NCBI RefSeq assembly: GCF_900111315.1
Contig: NZ_FOGU01000002.1
Coordinates: 186,001-250,000, forward strand
Direction of reading: 5' to 3'
From: Tranquillimonas rosea
GTDB lineage: Bacteria; Pseudomonadota; Alphaproteobacteria; Rhodobacterales; Rhodobacteraceae
Length of the DNA stretch: 64,000 nucleotides
In this document: positions 44,691-53,186 of the stretch, one piece after another
Layout of the letters: every line of letters starts with the position of its first letter
How positions within the stretch are numbered: position 1 is the first letter of the stretch
Translations under genes and position numbers: made by a program
Notes under the pieces: generated by a model
The model's database searches: none
What the model saw: only the letters and a program-made list of their open reading frames with translations
What the model was told of the DNA's origin: nothing

Positions 44691-44819
44691 GTCGATGCTG
44701 CTCCTGCTGATCGGCCCCCGTGATAGACGCCCGGGCAGGGACGTTCAATCGTCCGTGGGGCCGCGGAACCGGGGGGCGCGGGCGGCGTTCGCCCTGTGTT
44801 GGCGAGGGGGACCCCGATC

Positions 44820-45983
44820 TTGGAGAACGACCAGAAGCGATCGCGCGAGACATTGGCGCAGGTCGGCATCACGCGACGCCGGCTCCGCAACATCGAGCGG
44901 CTGCTCTGGGGCATCTTCCTGCTGGCGGCGTTCACCGCCATCTACTTTTCCCGCAACATGCTTCTGCCGCTGGTCCTGGCGATCCTGATCGCGCTGACGC
45001 TGTCGCCGGCCGTCCGCGCGCTGCGCCGTCTTGGCGTGCCGCGCATGATCTCGGCGGTGGCGCTGGTGGCGTCCATCGTCGTGGGGTCGCTCGCGCTCGG
45101 CTGGGGGATGAGCGGGCCGCTGACGACGATGATGGAAGAGGCGCCCACCATCGGCACAAGGCTGGAACGGCGGCTGGCCGGCGTGTCGGATTCGTTCCAG
45201 CAGATGAAGGAGGCGACCGAAGAGGTCCAGAAGATCACCGACGGCCAGAATGAGCCCGCCCCCGGCGCGCCCGAGCCGCAGCAGGTCGAACTGCGCGAGT
45301 CGGACCTCTTGTCGACGGCAATGGCGAGTGTCGCGCAGGCGGGCAGCGCGGCGGCGATCGCGCTGGTGGTGTCGCTGTTCCTTCTGGCGGGCTGGGATTC
45401 GATGCAGCTTCGCATCGTCAACGCGCTTGACACCTTCCACGACAAACGCCGAGCGATCTCGATCGTGCGCGACATCGAGCGTCAGATCTCGCGCTACCTT
45501 GGTGCGATCACGCTGATCAACGCGGCCCTCGGCCTGTGCATCGGCCTTGCGATGCACCTTCTGGGCATGCCGAGCGCGTGGCTCTGGGGGGTGGGGGCGT
45601 TCCTTCTGAATTACCTGCCGTATCTGGGGGCGGTCATCGGCATCGCGGCGTCAGCGGCGGTGGCGCTGCTGACCTTTTCCACCGTGGGCGAGGCGGCGCT
45701 GGTGCCGATGGCGTATCTCGGACTGACGGCGCTCGAGGGGCAGTTCATCACGCCGATGCTGGTCGGGCGTCGGCTCGAGATGAACGCGCTCGCGGTGTTC
45801 ATCACGGTGCTGTTCTGGGGCTGGCTCTGGGGGATTCCCGGCGCGCTGATGGCGGTGCCGTTCCTCGTCTGTCTTAAGGTGGTCTGCGATCATATCGAGG
45901 GGCTGCGCGTGCTGGGCAGCTTCCTGTCCGCCTCGGATTTCCGCGAGGCGCGGGTCGAGCCGAGCCGCCCGGAACCGCATTGA
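44820..45983 (+). CDS. AI-2E family transporter (PerM/TqsA-like)
   Basis: This 387-residue membrane protein has an N-terminal helix pair (LLWGIFLLAAFTAIYFS), a long soluble loop rich in charged residues (about 90-165), and the C-terminal block with NYLPYLGAVIG, LEGQFITPMLVGRRLEMN and WGWLWGIPGALMAVP typical of the family. Members have been linked to AI-2 export or Na+/H+ exchange; the substrate here is unknown. The start is uncertain: TTG 44820 has a GAGGGGG upstream, and TTG 44796 is the alternative. Confidence 0.88.
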   Translation: MENDQKRSRETLAQVGITRRRLRNIERLLWGIFLLAAFTAIYFSRNMLLPLVLAILIALTLSPAVRALRRLGVPRMISAVALVASIVVGSLALGWGMSGPLTTMMEEAPTIGTRLERRLAGVSDSFQQMKEATEEVQKITDGQNEPAPGAPEPQQVELRESDLLSTAMASVAQAGSAAAIALVVSLFLLAGWDSMQLRIVNALDTFHDKRRAISIVRDIERQISRYLGAITLINAALGLCIGLAMHLLGMPSAWLWGVGAFLLNYLPYLGAVIGIAASAAVALLTFSTVGEAALVPMAYLGLTALEGQFITPMLVGRRLEMNALAVFITVLFWGWLWGIPGALMAVPFLVCLKVVCDHIEGLRVLGSFLSASDFREARVEPSRPEPH

Positions 45984-45986
45984 CGA

Positions 45987-46008
45987 ACCGGGCGGCGTCC
46001 CGCCCGGT
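45987..46008. terminator. Bidirectional hairpin between convergent genes
   Basis: ACCGGGCGG (45987-45995) and CCGCCCGGT (46000-46008) form a perfect 9-bp stem with loop CGTC in the 36-base gap between the AI-2E family gene and the metallo-hydrolase gene. It can act on both transcripts. Confidence 0.65.
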
Positions 46009-46019
46009 CCCGGAGCCGC

Positions 46020-46976
46020 TCAGGCCTCGTAATCCCAGTGCGCGTCGACCGGGCGATAGCCCTCGCCGTCCTGTGCGATGTTGGCGAGGCCGGGAAAGCC
46101 CATGTGCGATCCGGCGACCATGATCCGGTCCGAGACCACGCGGTCGAGGATCTGCGCCCGCGTCTCGGCGGCCTGTTCGGGGTTCACGTCGAACCCGATC
46201 GTCACCTCGGGCCGGGCGAACTGCACCGGCGGGACGTGCACGATGTCGGCCCAGATCAGCAATCCCGCATCGCCCGACGCCAGCATAAAGCCGGAATGGC
46301 CGGGCGTATGTCCCGGCAGAGGCATCGCGGTGATGCCGGGCGCGATGTCGGCCTCTCCGTCGAACGGGCTCAGCCGGTCGCCGTAGACCGACAGCACGTT
46401 CTGCGCCAGTTTGGCAAAGCTCTGCGCCTGGTCGCCGGCATTGGCGAAGTTGCTTTCGTCGCTCCAGAACTGGCGGTCGGTCTCGGAGACGACCAGTTCG
46501 GCGTTGGGGAACAGGGCCGCACCGTCCAGCACCGCGCCGCCGACATGGTCGGGATGCAGGTGGGTGGCCAGCAGCCGCGTCACGTTGGCGGGGTCGATGC
46601 CGGCCCCCTCGAGGTTGGCGGGCAGCTTGCCCAGCGTGTCGCCCATCGCCGAGCCAGTGCCGGCGTCCACGATCATCGTCTCGTCGCCGCTTTCGATGAC
46701 AAAGGCGTTCACCGCGCTGGGATGGGTCGCGGGGTCGCGGAAGGCGGCGCGCATCAGCTCGTCGTAGCCGTCCGCGTCGATGCCGCTCAGGGCCTCGGGG
46801 CCGATATGCAGATAACCGTCGGAAAGCGCGGTGACGGTCATGTCGCCGATCCGGAACCGCTGGGCTGCGGGCAGGGCCGGGGCGTCTCCGCCGTGGCTGT
46901 CGGCCCCGGCGGGCAGGCCGGCGCCGGCGGCAAGACCTGCCAGCGGAACCGTCGTCAGGAACTGTCTGCGGTGCAT
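46020..46976 (-). CDS. Exported metallo-beta-lactamase-fold hydrolase
   Basis: This 318-residue protein has a Tat-like signal (MHRRQFLTTVPLAGLAAGAGL) and the zinc motif THLHPDHVGG, then GHTPGHSGFM, DIVH and a final His in GSHMGFPG. This fold includes lactonases, arylsulfatase-like and other hydrolases; the sequence type (VNAFVIESGDETMIVDAGTG) is common in alphaproteobacteria without a defined substrate. Quorum-signal lactonase activity is possible but unproven. GGAGGA lies about 8 bases before the ATG. Confidence 0.88.
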   Translation of the reverse strand: MHRRQFLTTVPLAGLAAGAGLPAGADSHGGDAPALPAAQRFRIGDMTVTALSDGYLHIGPEALSGIDADGYDELMRAAFRDPATHPSAVNAFVIESGDETMIVDAGTGSAMGDTLGKLPANLEGAGIDPANVTRLLATHLHPDHVGGAVLDGAALFPNAELVVSETDRQFWSDESNFANAGDQAQSFAKLAQNVLSVYGDRLSPFDGEADIAPGITAMPLPGHTPGHSGFMLASGDAGLLIWADIVHVPPVQFARPEVTIGFDVNPEQAAETRAQILDRVVSDRIMVAGSHMGFPGLANIAQDGEGYRPVDAHWDYEA

Positions 46977-47059
46977 GTGCGATGTCCTCCTTGCATGGCT
47001 CTCCCTCGGGGGGTCAGCTAGGGTGCCCCCGGTTCGCGGCCAGAGGATAGCGCACAGCA

Positions 47060-47698
47060 ATGACGAACGATGAGACAGGCCGGCGCGAACGGCGCCCCGG
47101 TCCCGGATGGCCCACGGCCGCGCGTGGGCAGGCGGTCGGCCTCTTGGGCGGATCGTTCGACCCCGCGCATGACGGGCACGCGCACATCACCCGCGAGGCG
47201 ATGAAGCGTTTCGGCCTGGACCGGGTGTGGTGGCTGATGAGCCCAGGCAACCCGCTGAAGTCCGAGGGGCCCGCGCCGCTCGACCGGCGGATGGCGCAGG
47301 CGCGGAGCGTGATGGATCACCCCTTCGTGCATGTGACGGCTCTGGAGGCGCGGCTGGGCACGCGCTATACAGCCGATACGCTCGACGCGCTCCGGCAGGC
47401 CTATCCCGGCGTCCGCTTCGTGTGGCTGATGGGCGCGGATAACCTGACGAGTTTTCACCTGTGGGGCAAGTGGCAATGGATTATCGAGACCGTTCCCGTC
47501 GGCGTGCTGGCGCGGCCGGGACTGCGGCTGCCCGCCCGCGCGTCGGTGGCGGCCCGGCGCTTTGCCGCGGGGCGGGTGCCGGCGCGGCTGTCGCGCAGCC
47601 TGCCGTGGCGGACGCCGCCGGCATGGTGTTTCGTGAACGTGCCGATGGTCGATCTGTCATCTTCGGACATCAGGGCGCAGGGACGATGGGGCCGATAG
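47060..47698 (+). CDS. nadD: Nicotinate-nucleotide adenylyltransferase
   Basis: This 212-residue nucleotidyltransferase makes nicotinate adenine dinucleotide from NaMN and ATP in NAD synthesis. It has [14 protein letters not shown] and the C-terminal SSSDIRAQG, with [11 protein letters not shown] and [10 protein letters not shown] between. About 20 extra N-terminal residues precede the fold. It starts 83 bases from the divergent hydrolase gene and is followed at 47738 by dacB. Confidence 0.95.
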   Translation: MTNDETGRRERRPGPGWPTAARGQAVGLLGGSFDPAHDGHAHITREAMKRFGLDRVWWLMSPGNPLKSEGPAPLDRRMAQARSVMDHPFVHVTALEARLGTRYTADTLDALRQAYPGVRFVWLMGADNLTSFHLWGKWQWIIETVPVGVLARPGLRLPARASVAARRFAAGRVPARLSRSLPWRTPPAWCFVNVPMVDLSSSDIRAQGRWGR

Positions 47699-47737
47699 GC
47701 TTGCGGCCCGATGATGGACAGGCCTAGAAGGCGCCGG

Positions 47738-49222
47738 ATGGCTTCAAGTAACGATCCGATGCGCCTGACGCGCCGCGCTCTCCTCGGGGGACTGATGGCC
47801 GGCGTGGCCGGCCCCGCGCTGGCCGACGCGCCCGAGCGGTCGCGCCGCCCGCTGCCGCGCCCCGATGGCCTCTACAAGCAGGCGCAGGCCGCCGCGGACG
47901 AACTGGTGCGCCGCGCCGGTCTGACCGGCGAGGTCGGGTTCGCCGTGGCCGACGTCTCGACCGGCCTGATGCTCGAGACGCGCAGCCCGCTCAAGGGCCA
48001 TCCCCCCGCCAGCACCGCCAAGGCGCTGACGACGCTCTATGCCCGCAAGACGCTGGGCGGCGATTATCGCTTCGGGACAGAACTGCGCACGACCGGCCCG
48101 CTTATCGACGGCAAGATCGACGGCGACCTGATCCTTGCTGGCGGCGGCGACCCGACGCTCGACACCGATGCGCTGGGCGCGCTGGCCGAGCGGCTGAAGG
48201 AAGCCGGGGTGCGCGAGATCTCGGGCACATTCCGCGTCTATACCGGCGAGTTGCCCACGGTGCGCGAGATCGACATCGAGCAGCCCGACCACGTCGGCTA
48301 CAATCCCGCGGTCGGCGGCCTGAACCTCAACTTCAACCGGGTCCACTTCCAGTGGGAAAAGGGCTCGGACGGCTATAACGTGTCGATGGATGCCCGCGCC
48401 GCGCGGTATCGCCCCGACGTGACGATGGCGCGGATGAGCGTCGTCGAGCGCAAGTCTCCGGTCTACACCTACGAGGATTCCGGCGGCATCGACGACTGGA
48501 CCGTTGCGCGCTGGGCCCTGGGTGGCAGCGGGGCGCGGTGGCTGCCGGTGCGGCGGCCGGGCGAATACGCGGGCGAGGCGTTCCGCGTGATCGCGCGGTC
48601 CCACGGCATCCAGCTGGGGCGTGAGATCGGGCGATCGGACCGGCCCGGCGACTTCCTGCTGGCCCGGCACGAGAGCGCGCCGCTCGACGACATCCTGCGC
48701 GACATGATGAAATACTCCACCAACCTCACGGCCGAGGTCGTGGGGCTGGCGGCGAGCACCGAGATCGGCGGGCCGGTCGAGGATCTGCACGCCTCGGCGG
48801 CGCGGATGAACGCGTGGCTGGCCGAGGAATATTCCGCCCGCGCCACCGATCTCGAGGATCATTCCGGCCTGGGCGACGACAGCCGCGTCAGCCCGCGCGA
48901 CATGGTGCAGGCGCTGGTGCAGGAAGGTGCCGACAGCAAGCTGCGCGATCTTATGAAAGAGGTGTCGGTGCCCGGCCGGCCCGACCTCAAGGTCAAGGCC
49001 AAGACCGGCACACTGAACTTCTGCAGCTGTCTCGTCGGCTATCTGCAGGCGCCAGGAAACACGACGCTGGCCTTCGCGATCTTTACCGCCGATGTCGAGC
49101 GGCGCGACGCCCTGCCTATGGAACAGCGCGAGCGTCCTCCGGGCGGCCGCGCCTGGCTGGCGCGGTCGCGGAACCTGCAGAAGGAATTGCTCGAACGGTG
49201 GGGCGTCGTGTTCGGGACCTGA
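47738..49222 (+). CDS. dacB: D-alanyl-D-alanine carboxypeptidase/endopeptidase, PBP4 type
   Basis: This 494-residue periplasmic peptidase has a Tat-type signal (RLTRRALLGGLMAG). All three active-site motifs are intact: S92-T-A-K in PPASTAKALTT, STN in KYSTNLTAE and KTG in KAKTGTLNF. The GGGDPTLD region marks the S13 family, which has a large insert between the first two motifs. It trims or cleaves peptidoglycan cross-links. ATG 47738 with AGAAGG upstream is preferred; ATGs at 47711, 47714 and 47759 are also in frame. Confidence 0.93.
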   Translation: MASSNDPMRLTRRALLGGLMAGVAGPALADAPERSRRPLPRPDGLYKQAQAAADELVRRAGLTGEVGFAVADVSTGLMLETRSPLKGHPPASTAKALTTLYARKTLGGDYRFGTELRTTGPLIDGKIDGDLILAGGGDPTLDTDALGALAERLKEAGVREISGTFRVYTGELPTVREIDIEQPDHVGYNPAVGGLNLNFNRVHFQWEKGSDGYNVSMDARAARYRPDVTMARMSVVERKSPVYTYEDSGGIDDWTVARWALGGSGARWLPVRRPGEYAGEAFRVIARSHGIQLGREIGRSDRPGDFLLARHESAPLDDILRDMMKYSTNLTAEVVGLAASTEIGGPVEDLHASAARMNAWLAEEYSARATDLEDHSGLGDDSRVSPRDMVQALVQEGADSKLRDLMKEVSVPGRPDLKVKAKTGTLNFCSCLVGYLQAPGNTTLAFAIFTADVERRDALPMEQRERPPGGRAWLARSRNLQKELLERWGVVFGT

Positions 49223-49226
49223 CGGA

Positions 49227-49412
49227 TCAGATCCCGTGACCGCCGCCCTTCGGTCCGGCGAAGAACCAGATGATCAGGCCGACAAGCGGCAGGATCAGGA
49301 CAAGCAGCGACCAGAGGATCTTGGCGCCGGTCGACGCGCCGGACGTGATGATCTTGTAGAGCGCGTAGATGTCCAGAATAAAGATGATCAGACCGAATAG
49401 GCCGTATTCCAT
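49227..49412 (-). CDS. Small membrane protein with PLDc_N-like domain
   Basis: This 61-residue protein has two membrane helices (YGLFGLIIFILDIYALYKII and ILWSLLVLILPLVGLIIWFFAGP). The pattern is that of the phospholipase D N-terminal transmembrane domain found alone in many small bacterial proteins. GGAGGG lies just before the ATG at 49412. Its stop is 4 bases from the convergent dacB stop. Function is unknown. Confidence 0.82.
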   Translation of the reverse strand: MEYGLFGLIIFILDIYALYKIITSGASTGAKILWSLLVLILPLVGLIIWFFAGPKGGGHGI

Positions 49413-49484
49413 AAGTCCCTCCATTGCGGGCGGAATGCCCGTCACCGAAGGGCCAACGGACCGGCGCGGCGGGGGTTCCCCGGC

Positions 49485-49907
49485 CTACAACGTGGCGTGG
49501 CGGGCGCGGGCCGACCGCTCGATCGCCGCGGCGGCCAGCCGGTCGATCGTCAGCTCGTAGCGAATCTCTTCCAGCAGCTGCAACTCGGCCTCGCCCAGCT
49601 TGCCGTCGGACGCCGCGACGTCGCAGGCCAGCGCATAGGCGGTCTCGAACAGGCGGGCGGGGAGGTTGTCGCGCACGATCTGGAACAGGGTGTCGAGCCC
49701 GTCCTCGTCCAGGAAAAGCTCGAACACGCGCTGCGACACATCGCGGATGCGGCCTTGGTCGTATTCCGCGAAGGCGGGATAGTGGTTGACGATCCGCTCG
49801 ATCGTCAGAAGCTCGGGCGTGCGGATTTCCTCGTCCGAGGCCGAGATCGCCACCATCAGGGCGACCAGGCAGTCCGGCGCGCTCAGCTTTTCGATCGTGT
49901 CGCTCAC
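49485..49907 (-). CDS. TerB-like (tellurite-resistance fold) protein
   Basis: This 140-residue all-helical cytosolic protein has two TerB-type halves, with LVALMVAISASDEEIRTPEL and ALACDVAASDGKLGEAELQLLEEI. These acidic helix-loop-helix repeats bind metal in TerB. Many such stand-alone proteins exist away from ter operons, and their role is unknown. The start codon is GTG (49907), with GGGGGA upstream. Confidence 0.85.
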   Translation of the reverse strand: MSDTIEKLSAPDCLVALMVAISASDEEIRTPELLTIERIVNHYPAFAEYDQGRIRDVSQRVFELFLDEDGLDTLFQIVRDNLPARLFETAYALACDVAASDGKLGEAELQLLEEIRYELTIDRLAAAAIERSARARHATL

Positions 49908-50037
49908 CGCTCGAGTCCCCCGGTTGTCCTGCGTGTCGCCGGCAATTTATTGACGCGGGCCATAAGGGGCAATAGGAAGCGGCGCCTGCCGGGCGCCCGT
50001 TTCCGGCAGGTCACCGTCAATGAGAGTTGGAACCGAG

Positions 50038-51627
50038 ATGTCCGATCTGCGCGATGCCGCGATGCGTTCGAAAGCCTGGCCCTTCGAGGAAGCGCGCCGG
50101 GTTCTGAAACGCTATGAGAAGGCGGCACCGGAGAAGGGATACGTCCTGTTCGAGACCGGGTACGGCCCCTCGGGCCTGCCGCATATCGGTACGTTCGGCG
50201 AGGTGCAGCGCACCACCATGGTGCGCCGCGCGTTCGAGATCCTGTCGGACATCCCGACCAAGCTGATCTGCTTTTCCGACGACATGGACGGCCTGCGCAA
50301 GGTGCCCACCAACGTGCCGAACCAGGAGATGGTCGCCGAGGACCTTCACCTGCCGCTGACGCAGGTGCGCGACCCGTTCGAGACGCATGACAGCTTCGGC
50401 GCGCACAACAACGCGCGGCTGCGGGCGTTTCTCGATTCCTTCGGGTTCGAGTACGAGTTCGCTTCCTCGACCGACTATTACCGCGAGGGGCGGTTCGACG
50501 CGGCGCTGATGACGGTGCTGGAGCGGTTCGACAAGATCATGGAGATCATGCTGCCCAGCCTCGGCGGGGTCGAGGCCGAGCGCGTGAATACCTATTCGCC
50601 GTTCCTCCCCGTGAGCCCCAAGACCGGCAAGGTGCTGCAGGTGCCGACGCTGGAGCGCAACGTGGAGAAGGGCACGATCGTCTACGAAGAGCCCGACGGC
50701 GAGCGTGTCGAGCTGCCCGTGACCGGCGGCAACGTCAAGCTGCAGTGGAAGCCCGACTGGGGCATGCGTTGGGCCGCGCTCGGCGTCGATTACGAGATGT
50801 ACGGCAAGGACCTGATCCCCTCGGCCGAGCTGTCGTCGAAGATCTGCAAGGCGCTGGGGACGAAGGCACCGGAGCTCTACAATTACGAGCTGTTCCTCGA
50901 CGACAAGGGGACGAAGATCTCCAAGTCCAAGGGCAACGGCCTGTCGATGGACGAGTGGCTGACATACGCCGCGCCCGAGAGCCTGTCGTACTTCATGTAC
51001 CAGAAGCCCAAGACGGCGAAGCGGCTGCATTTCGACGTGATCCCCAAGGCGGTGGACGAATACCACCAGCAGCTGCGCGCCTATCCCGACCAGGATCTCG
51101 ACAAGCAACTGGCGAACCCGGTGTTCCACATCCACGGCCAGGACGTTCCGCAATCGGACATGGTCGTGCCGTTCGCCATGCTCCTGAACCTTGCCGCCGT
51201 GTCCGGGGCCGAGAGCAAGGACCGGCTGTGGGGCTTTATCCAGCGCTACGCGCCCGACGCCTCGGCCGAGACGCATCCGGGCCTCGACGCGGCTGCGGCG
51301 TTCGCGGTGCGGTATTTCCACGATTTCGTCGCGCCCGAGCGCACCTTCCGTGCCCCCGATGCCAAGGAACGCGCCGCGATGGAGGACCTCGCCGCTCGGC
51401 TGAAGGCGTGGGACGGCGGGCTGGACCCCGAAGCGCTGCAGTCGGTGGTGTTCGCCGTCGGCAAGGAGCACGGATTCGAGCCGCTGCGCGATTGGTTCAA
51501 GGCGCTCTACGAGGTCTTGCTGGGCGCCAGCCAGGGGCCGCGTTTCGGCGGGTTCATCGCGCTTTACGGAATCGACGAGACTGTCGCGCTGATCGAAAAG
51601 GGGCTGGCGGGCGAACTGGCCGCCTGA
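50038..51627 (+). CDS. lysS: Lysyl-tRNA synthetase, class I
   Basis: This 529-residue Rossmann-fold synthetase has GLPHIGTF for the HIGH motif and TKISKSKG for KMSKS. Class I LysRS is usual in archaea and alphaproteobacteria, and the sequence (FETGYGPSGLPHIG, CFSDDMDGLRKVP) clearly belongs to this class. It charges tRNA-Lys. An ATG at 50020 in frame is the alternative start. It stands alone, divergent from the TerB-like gene. Confidence 0.96.
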   Translation: MSDLRDAAMRSKAWPFEEARRVLKRYEKAAPEKGYVLFETGYGPSGLPHIGTFGEVQRTTMVRRAFEILSDIPTKLICFSDDMDGLRKVPTNVPNQEMVAEDLHLPLTQVRDPFETHDSFGAHNNARLRAFLDSFGFEYEFASSTDYYREGRFDAALMTVLERFDKIMEIMLPSLGGVEAERVNTYSPFLPVSPKTGKVLQVPTLERNVEKGTIVYEEPDGERVELPVTGGNVKLQWKPDWGMRWAALGVDYEMYGKDLIPSAELSSKICKALGTKAPELYNYELFLDDKGTKISKSKGNGLSMDEWLTYAAPESLSYFMYQKPKTAKRLHFDVIPKAVDEYHQQLRAYPDQDLDKQLANPVFHIHGQDVPQSDMVVPFAMLLNLAAVSGAESKDRLWGFIQRYAPDASAETHPGLDAAAAFAVRYFHDFVAPERTFRAPDAKERAAMEDLAARLKAWDGGLDPEALQSVVFAVGKEHGFEPLRDWFKALYEVLLGASQGPRFGGFIALYGIDETVALIEKGLAGELAA

Positions 51628-51639
51628 GGCCGCGGGGGC

Positions 51640-52542
51640 TCAGGCGCCCTCGCGCCAGAGGCCCCACCATGTGCCCCAGCGCTTGACCAGCGGTTTCGGC
51701 TTTTCCGCCAGCAGGAACGCGCCCTGCGAAAAGGCGAGCGATCCCAGCCGCTTGCGTTCGTCCACGATGATGCCGCGCAGCTGCTGCGCGATGTCGTCGG
51801 CGATGGTCGCCCTGCCGAGCCGCTTGTCGAGTTCGACGAGGTCGTGTTCATCGCCCAGAAGCTCGCTGAGGGTGTCGGCGGCGTCGCGGTGCGCGTCCAT
51901 CATCACCGGCCATGTCTTCTTCAGCAGCCGGGCGTGGTACCAGTGATATTTCACGCGCTTGCGCCAATCGTGCATGTCGTCGGCGGCCCCCGTGTCCGCC
52001 GCGACCGCCATCGCGCCGCGCGCGCGATCATAGGTCTTGGCCATGCCGGGGCCGAGCGCGTCCCAGTCTTTCTCTGCCAGCGTCCAGTCGTCGACCCGCT
52101 GACGGATCGCCCGCACCGCGTCGGCCATGGTCATCATGCGGTCGGTGATCTCGTTTCCGCCCTCGGCGGTGGTGCGGTCCCGCGTCAGCTCGGCCCGGAA
52201 CGGCCCGGTACGGCGACGGTCGAGCGCGTCGGAATACCGCTCGGTCAGCCAGTCGTAGCTTTCGATCCGCGCGGTCAGGTCGCGCATCGGCGACAGCACG
52301 CGGGCGGCGTCGCGAAACGCGCGGTTCTCGGCCTTGTAGTCCGGAAAAGCCGGGCGGACGAGCCGGAGCAGACCGCGCACCTTCTTGGCGCTCTTGCGGG
52401 CCGTGTGGATGCGCTCGTGCATGTCGTCATCGGTGCCGCGGCCGATCTCGAGCGCGGCGAGCGCGGTGTCGAGCTGTTCGCCCGCGATGCGGCGCAGTCC
52501 CGCGGCGACATCCGCGTCGGAGGATTTGAAGCTGTAGCTCAT
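51640..52542 (-). CDS. CHAD domain protein
   Basis: This 300-residue helical protein has two CHAD halves with the conserved basic motifs: ERIHTARKSAKKVRGLLRLVRP in the first and DDMHDWRKRVKYHWYHARLL in the second. CHAD domains bind inorganic polyphosphate and often associate with polyphosphate granules. No CYTH triphosphatase domain or polyphosphate kinase gene is adjacent. An ATG at 52566 in frame is an alternative start with a somewhat better GGGAA upstream. Confidence 0.92.
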   Translation of the reverse strand: MSYSFKSSDADVAAGLRRIAGEQLDTALAALEIGRGTDDDMHERIHTARKSAKKVRGLLRLVRPAFPDYKAENRAFRDAARVLSPMRDLTARIESYDWLTERYSDALDRRRTGPFRAELTRDRTTAEGGNEITDRMMTMADAVRAIRQRVDDWTLAEKDWDALGPGMAKTYDRARGAMAVAADTGAADDMHDWRKRVKYHWYHARLLKKTWPVMMDAHRDAADTLSELLGDEHDLVELDKRLGRATIADDIAQQLRGIIVDERKRLGSLAFSQGAFLLAEKPKPLVKRWGTWWGLWREGA

Positions 52543-52680
52543 GGCGTCAGAACGCGGCCCGACCATCGCGCGTTCCCGGAAACTCGGCAGCGATGACAGG
52601 GAGTTGCGCGTCCAACGCCCGGCGCGGTGAAACCGGTCGGCCGGGTGGCCCGTATCTGTGGGCAGAGCACGGAGGACGCC

Positions 52681-53094
52681 ATGCGCCGGATTTGCCTGAC
52701 ACTTCTCACCGCCCTCGCGCTGAGCCTGCCCGCCACGGCGCAAGAGAACGCCGCTGCGCCGGCGATCGAGGACGTGATCGCCGACCAGATGCGGGCGTTC
52801 CGGTCCGAGGACGTCGACACCGCCTTCACCTTTGCCTCGCCGGGGATCAAGGGCCTGTTCCAGACGCCCGAACGCTTTGGCGCGATGGTGCGGCAGGGCT
52901 ATCCGATGGTGTATCGCAACGCCGAGGTCGGGTTCCTGGAACTGCGCGAGATCGACGGCGCGCTGTGGCAGAAGGTGACGGTGCGTGACGCGTCCGGCGC
53001 GTATCACGTGCTGGATTACCAGATGATCCGCACCGAGGACGGCTGGCAGATCGACGGCGTGCGCCTGTTGCGTCAGCCGCAGGTGGGCGCCTGA
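52681..53094 (+). CDS. Exported DUF4864-like protein
   Basis: This 137-residue protein has a signal peptide (MRRICLTLLTALALSLPATAQ) and a small alpha+beta domain (IADQMRAFRSEDVDTAFTFASPGIKGLFQTPERFGAMV). It matches what I recall of DUF4864, a periplasmic family of unknown function common in Rhodobacterales. GGAGG lies 6 bases before the ATG. It stands alone, divergent from the CHAD gene. Confidence 0.82.
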   Translation: MRRICLTLLTALALSLPATAQENAAAPAIEDVIADQMRAFRSEDVDTAFTFASPGIKGLFQTPERFGAMVRQGYPMVYRNAEVGFLELREIDGALWQKVTVRDASGAYHVLDYQMIRTEDGWQIDGVRLLRQPQVGA

Positions 53095-53186
53095 CAGCAC
53101 GGTGGTCTCAGCCGCGGTTAACGCGGTGTTGCTAGACCTTTTCCGCAACAGCGCCGCGAGGAGCGGCTTGCGGGAAAGGATAGCCG